Of a stretch of 8,530 nucleotides of DNA, positions 5,528 through 8,530 are shown piece after piece. The first letter of the stretch is position 1. Every line of letters starts with the position of its first letter. The notes beneath the pieces were generated by a model. The model was not told the origin of the DNA, did not search any database, and saw only the letters and a list, made by a program, of their open reading frames with translations. A program made the position numbers and the translations under genes. Origin of the DNA: Candidatus Adiutrix sp. GTDB taxonomy: Bacteria; Desulfobacterota; Desulfarculia; Adiutricales; Adiutricaceae. The DNA lies in the NCBI GenBank assembly GCA_031283395.1, contig JAITBV010000083.1, positions 1 through 8,530 of the forward strand, given 5' to 3'.

Positions 5528-6366
5528 CCGTCCGACAGGACCGCGTTGCCCATGATCATATCCGTCTCCCGGGGCCCCAGGCCCGCGGCCTCGAAATAGC
5601 GCCTGTAGCGCGAGGGCTTGAGCAAGGGGCAGTCGGTGCCCAGGAAAAAATGTTCCGGGCTCAGCACTTTCAGGGCCATCGGCAAGGCCGCCGGGTCGTA
5701 GAGAAAGGGCATGGCCGCGGTATCGAAGCGGACCTGGGCCAGGGCCTCCCGCACTTCCTTTTTCTGGGCGGCCAGAAAGGGCAGACCCCCCCCGAAATGG
5801 GCCAGGATGAGCCTGACCCCGGCCAGGCGGCGGACCAGGGCGTAGATCTGCCCCAGTTCCAGGGGGGCCTTGCCGGGGTAGGCCGGGCCGATGGGCTCGT
5901 TGACGTGCATGAGCAGGGGCCGGCCCCGGTCCCGGCACATATCTCCCAGGGCGCCCAGGATATCCAGCTCCCGGGGGCCGAAGCCCCGGTCATAGAGGGC
6001 CAGTTCCCCCAGACCCAGGTGGCCGGCGGCCAGCATGTCCTCGGCGTGCCGGAAAGCCCAGGGGGCCAGAACATCAAAGGCGGCCAGGGGGCGCAGGCGG
6101 CCGGGATGACGTTCAGCCTCGGCCAGAAGCCATTCGTTGTGGCGCTTGGCCTTGTCCTCGTCGGACCAGGGAAAACCGCCCACCAGGGCCAGGTCCACGC
6201 CCTCCTCGTCCATCAGGGCCAGAAGTTCGCCGGTGGACATCATCCGGGCCTGGGGGTCGGCGTAAAGGGCGGCCCAGGGGCCTTCGCCGGCCAGAAAGCG
6301 GCCCCGGTCGGCCGCTATTTCCGGCGGCGTCAAATGCACATGAACATCGATGACCATGTTTTTCAT
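5518..6366 (-). CDS. Amidohydrolase-2 family metal-dependent hydrolase
   Basis: The 282-residue product is a TIM-barrel hydrolase of the amidohydrolase-related (PF04909-like) type. Visible metal and active-site residues: MVIDVHVHL (4-12) with His9 and His11, GELALYD (120-126) with Glu121, LLMHVNEP (151-158) with His154, LILAHFGGGLPF (186-197) with His190, and FFLGTDCPLL (240-249) with Asp245. The full ligand set is present, so it should be active. Relatives hydrolyse or decarboxylate diverse small molecules, and the substrate cannot be read from the sequence. No signal peptide is seen; it is cytoplasmic. GGAGG lies five bases before ATG 6366. It follows the upstream lipoprotein gene by 18 bases, so it is cotranscribed with it and probably with rng. 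TAA is followed in frame by ATA and TAG. An eight-G run (5786-5793) codes the Gly192-194 loop. Confidence 0.88.
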   Translation of the reverse strand: MKNMVIDVHVHLTPPEIAADRGRFLAGEGPWAALYADPQARMMSTGELLALMDEEGVDLALVGGFPWSDEDKAKRHNEWLLAEAERHPGRLRPLAAFDVLAPWAFRHAEDMLAAGHLGLGELALYDRGFGPRELDILGALGDMCRDRGRPLLMHVNEPIGPAYPGKAPLELGQIYALVRRLAGVRLILAHFGGGLPFLAAQKKEVREALAQVRFDTAAMPFLYDPAALPMALKVLSPEHFFLGTDCPLLKPSRYRRYFEAAGLGPRETDMIMGNAVLSDGIL

Positions 6367-6384
6367 TCAAACCTCCGGGGCGTC

Positions 6385-6876
6385 TCAGGGCAGGCTGATC
6401 AGGTAATAGACCGGCCGGGTCTCCGGGTCGCGGTCAAGGCCCTGGTAGCGGGCGTCGGCGTAGCGGGCGAAGGTTTCCCGGTCGTCCAGGGTCAGGAGCC
6501 GGCCGCCCGGCAGGGTCAGGACGGCCTGGACCGGATAATCCACGATCACGTCCCCCCCGGCCCTGGCCGCCTCATTCGGGTGCGGCCGGGGGGCGAAGAC
6601 CAGTTCCAGCCGGCCCTGGCCGTCGGTGCGGCCCCGGCCCTCGGCCGGGCTCAAAAGGCGGGCCGAAGGGCCGGTTTCGATATTAACGGCGGCCCCGGCC
6701 ACCGGCCGGTGATCAGCTCCCTCCAGCACCAGGACCAGGCGCCGCAGATAGCCCTCCGGCGGTTCAGCCCCGGGGGGCGGCACCCGGGGCCCGCCGCAAC
6801 CACAGGCCAGGGCCAGAACGGCCATAAAAATCAGGACCGCGGAGAGGTCCGGCCTCCGGGTCAAAATTTCAGGCAT
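6385..6876 (-). CDS. Small lipoprotein, possible transthyretin/carboxypeptidase-regulatory-like fold
   Basis: I do not recognise this protein as a named family. From ATG 6876 it has 163 residues: a short charged start with two Arg, a hydrophobic helix (LSAVLIFMAVLALA), then Cys25 and Cys27. ALAC or ACGC can serve as a lipobox, so it is probably an envelope lipoprotein, though neither is ideal. After a Pro-rich linker the body (about 45-163) reads as beta strands: LRRLVLVLEGADHRPVAGAA, then GRTDGQGRLELVF (82-94). The 'pvaGAaV...GrTDgqGrl.l' pattern is typical of transthyretin-like or carboxypeptidase-regulatory Ig-like domains. GTG 6894 is an alternative start adding six residues; neither start has a good ribosome site. 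The ATG version overlaps the end of rng by eight bases, and the amidohydrolase follows 18 bases later, so translation is probably coupled. Confidence 0.7.
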   Translation of the reverse strand: MPEILTRRPDLSAVLIFMAVLALACGCGGPRVPPPGAEPPEGYLRRLVLVLEGADHRPVAGAAVNIETGPSARLLSPAEGRGRTDGQGRLELVFAPRPHPNEAARAGGDVIVDYPVQAVLTLPGGRLLTLDDRETFARYADARYQGLDRDPETRPVYYLISLP

Positions 6877-8527
6877 GGGCCCGGGCGTCTTCACTCCGGT
6901 GCGGTCCGCGGCCCCGGCGCGGAGGGGAAGGGGCCTCCTGCTCGGCCAAGGTCTCGAACTCGTCCAGAACCGCGTCCCCGGCCGGGCCTTCGGCCTCCTC
7001 CGCTAAAGGCCGGGGATCCCGGCCCGGCCCTTCGCCGGGCTTGCCGTTATCCGCCCCGCGCTTGACCTGCTCCACCTCCCAGCGGCCGGGGGCGAAGGAG
7101 GCGTCGCCGTGGATGACGACCTGGGTCCGGTGCCGTTCCTCCAGGCGCCCCAGCTCGGCCCGCTTGTAATTTTGCAAATAATGGGCCACTTCGGGGTTCA
7201 GGCGCGCCCGGACCTCGGCCAGCCCGCCCTTGGCCATGACGTGGGCCAGCTGCCGGAGGACCCCCAGGGCGGCGTTCTCCGGGGTCTTGACCAGGCCGCG
7301 CCCCTGGCAGGCCGGGCAGGTGATGTAGTTGCCCATTTCAATGGAGGGCCGGAGGCGCTGGCGGGACAGTTCCAGGAGGCCGAACTTGGAGATATGTCCG
7401 AAATCGCACTTGGCCTTGTCGGCCTTGGCCGCTTCGCGGATGCGCTTTTCCACCTCCCGGCGGTGCTTTTCCTCGCGCATGTCTATGAAATCGACCACCA
7501 CCAGGCCGCCCAAGTCCCTGAGGCGCAACTGGCGGGCCACTTCGTCGGCGGCCTCCAGGTTGGTCTGAAGGGCCGTCTCCTCCAGGCCCCCCTCCCGGGC
7601 TCCCCGGCCGGAATTGACGTCTATGGAGACCAGGGCCTCGGTGGGGGTGATGACTATGGAGCCGCCGCCCTTGAGCCTGACCCGGGTGTGATAGACGGTC
7701 TCCAACTGTTCTTCCAGCTGGTGCCGGGCGAAGATGGGCCGCTTTTCCCGGTGGAGCCTGACGACCCTGGCCTGGTCCGGGGCTATGGACCGCACGTAGT
7801 CCCGCACCTTCTCGCAGGTGGCCTGGTCATCCACCAGTATCTCCCGGACCTCCGGGGTCAGGTGGTCGCGCAGGATCTTCACGGCCAGGTCGTGTTCCCG
7901 GTAAACCAGGCTAGGGGCCGGGGCCTGCCGCCCCCTGGCCCGGATATCCTCCCAGAGATCGAAGACCTGGGTCAGGTCGGCGGCCAGTTCAGCCTTGGTC
8001 CGGCCCTCGGCCACGGTGCGCACGATATAGCCGCAACCCTCCGGCACCGGCAGTTCGTCGGCTATTTTGCGGAGCCTCGTGCGCTCCGCATCGCTTTCTA
8101 TCTTCCGGCTGACCCCCACGTGTTCCCGGCCCGGGGTCAGCACCACGAAACGGCCGGCCAAAGACAGATAGGTGGTCAGGGCCGCGCCCTTGATCTCCGA
8201 GGGCTCCTTCAGCACCTGGACCAAAAGGGGCTGGCCCTTCTTCAGGATTTTCTTCAGATCCAGACCCGGCTTGGCCGGCCCGGCCTCTTCCTGAAAATAT
8301 TCGGGGTGGATGTCCCCCAGTTGCAGAAAACCGTTGCGGTCGCCGGCGTAACTTACGAAAACCGCCTGCAGGCTCGGTTCGATGTTCTGGATGACGCCCT
8401 TGTAGATGTTGCCCAGGCTGAGTTCCCTGAGGCTGGAATCCGTATAATACTCTTTGAGATGCCCCTCGGCGTCCAGCATGGCCACCCGGCACTCTTCAGG
8501 GTCAACGGCGTTGATGAGGATTTTCAC
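6869..8527 (-). CDS. rng: Ribonuclease G/E family endoribonuclease
   Basis: This is a single-strand-specific endoribonuclease of rRNA maturation and mRNA decay. The 552-residue product is complete at both ends: MKILINAVDPEECRVAMLD is the normal N-terminus. An S1 domain covers about 36-125 (NIYKGVIQNIEPSLQAVFV onward, split by a family insert). The 5'-monophosphate sensor is seen at GYIVRTVAEGR (Arg170, Thr171). The DNase I-like catalytic part has SIDVNSGRG with Asp303 and VVDFIDM with Asp346, the Mg ligands. The Zn-link CPACQGRG has Cys404 and Cys407; these positions equal those I recall for E. coli RNase E. FGLLELSRQRLRPS is at 382-395. The tail 488-552 is low-complexity, acidic then Arg/Pro-rich, and far shorter than the E. 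coli RNase E scaffold, so RNase G is the better name. The ATG is three bases from the window edge, so its ribosome site and promoter lie outside. Confidence 0.95.
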   Translation of the reverse strand: MKILINAVDPEECRVAMLDAEGHLKEYYTDSSLRELSLGNIYKGVIQNIEPSLQAVFVSYAGDRNGFLQLGDIHPEYFQEEAGPAKPGLDLKKILKKGQPLLVQVLKEPSEIKGAALTTYLSLAGRFVVLTPGREHVGVSRKIESDAERTRLRKIADELPVPEGCGYIVRTVAEGRTKAELAADLTQVFDLWEDIRARGRQAPAPSLVYREHDLAVKILRDHLTPEVREILVDDQATCEKVRDYVRSIAPDQARVVRLHREKRPIFARHQLEEQLETVYHTRVRLKGGGSIVITPTEALVSIDVNSGRGAREGGLEETALQTNLEAADEVARQLRLRDLGGLVVVDFIDMREEKHRREVEKRIREAAKADKAKCDFGHISKFGLLELSRQRLRPSIEMGNYITCPACQGRGLVKTPENAALGVLRQLAHVMAKGGLAEVRARLNPEVAHYLQNYKRAELGRLEERHRTQVVIHGDASFAPGRWEVEQVKRGADNGKPGEGPGRDPRPLAEEAEGPAGDAVLDEFETLAEQEAPSPPRRGRGPHRSEDARAHA

Positions 8528-8530
8528 ATA

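Noticed and set aside
5786..5793. Eight-G run in the amidohydrolase gene as a phase-variation tract
   Set aside because: It codes the Gly192-194 loop after metal ligand His190 and is explained by conserved glycines in a cytoplasmic enzyme; there is no surface-exposure rationale.
5650..7065. Very long plus-strand open frame of 471 codons opposite the amidohydrolase and lipoprotein genes
   Set aside because: Its product is Gly/Gln/Pro-rich with no domain, and it lies antisense to two well-supported genes; GC-rich codon use keeps antisense frames free of stops.
1..8530. Very frequent GGCCAGG/CCTGGCC words that look like a dispersed repeat or uptake sequence
   Set aside because: They track the coding strand of minus genes and are explained by favoured codons for Leu-Ala (CTG GCC) and similar pairs; they have no fixed spacing or flanks.

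Overview
The window is GC-rich, gene-dense bacterial chromosome. The gene set (an RNase E/G family protein, PrmA and RsmE, lipoproteins with lipoboxes, an alpha-2-macroglobulin-type envelope lipoprotein, CDP-sugar biosynthesis) fits a Gram-negative bacterium. Codon choice (GCC, CTG, CGG/CGC, GGC) and gene style would suit a GC-rich Desulfobacterota (deltaproteobacterial) genome, but this is inference and no marker here fixes the taxon.

Layout, left to right. (1) 1-2052, minus strand: prmA (ribosomal protein L11 methyltransferase) overlaps rsmE (16S rRNA m3U1498 methyltransferase) by ATGA. A 47-base gap with an extended -10 promoter follows, then the first 119 codons of an alpha-2-macroglobulin-type lipoprotein that runs off the left edge. 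(2) 2053-2195: a short AT-richer divergent control region. (3) 2196-3617, plus strand: the only plus-strand gene, a TPR domain fused to a GT4 glycosyltransferase. (4) 3630-5446, minus strand, convergent with it: a SAM methyltransferase of the kind found in polysaccharide loci and a CDP-glucose 4,6-dehydratase (rfbG). (5) 5518-8527, minus strand: a complete RNase G/E gene, a small lipoprotein with a possible transthyretin-like fold, and an amidohydrolase-2 family hydrolase, packed with overlaps or an 18-base gap.

There are two functional themes. One is ribosome and RNA housekeeping (rng, prmA, rsmE). The other is the cell envelope: CDP-6-deoxysugar synthesis, glycosyl transfer, sugar or glycan methylation and two lipoproteins. 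The glycan genes at about 2200-5450 sit between the housekeeping blocks and, especially in the methyltransferase, have visibly lower GC than their surroundings. They look like a small inserted or relict surface-glycan module without its partner cytidylyltransferase (rfbF) in view.

I found no tRNA, rRNA, CRISPR array, insertion sequence or convincing intrinsic terminator. No clearly new multi-gene system is visible. The points most worth a second look are a nine-base C tract in the 5' end of the envelope lipoprotein gene, a Lys-to-Arg change at the active-site motif of the dehydratase, unusual SAM-site motifs in PrmA and the polysaccharide methyltransferase, and a possible six-codon leader overlapping the prmA start.
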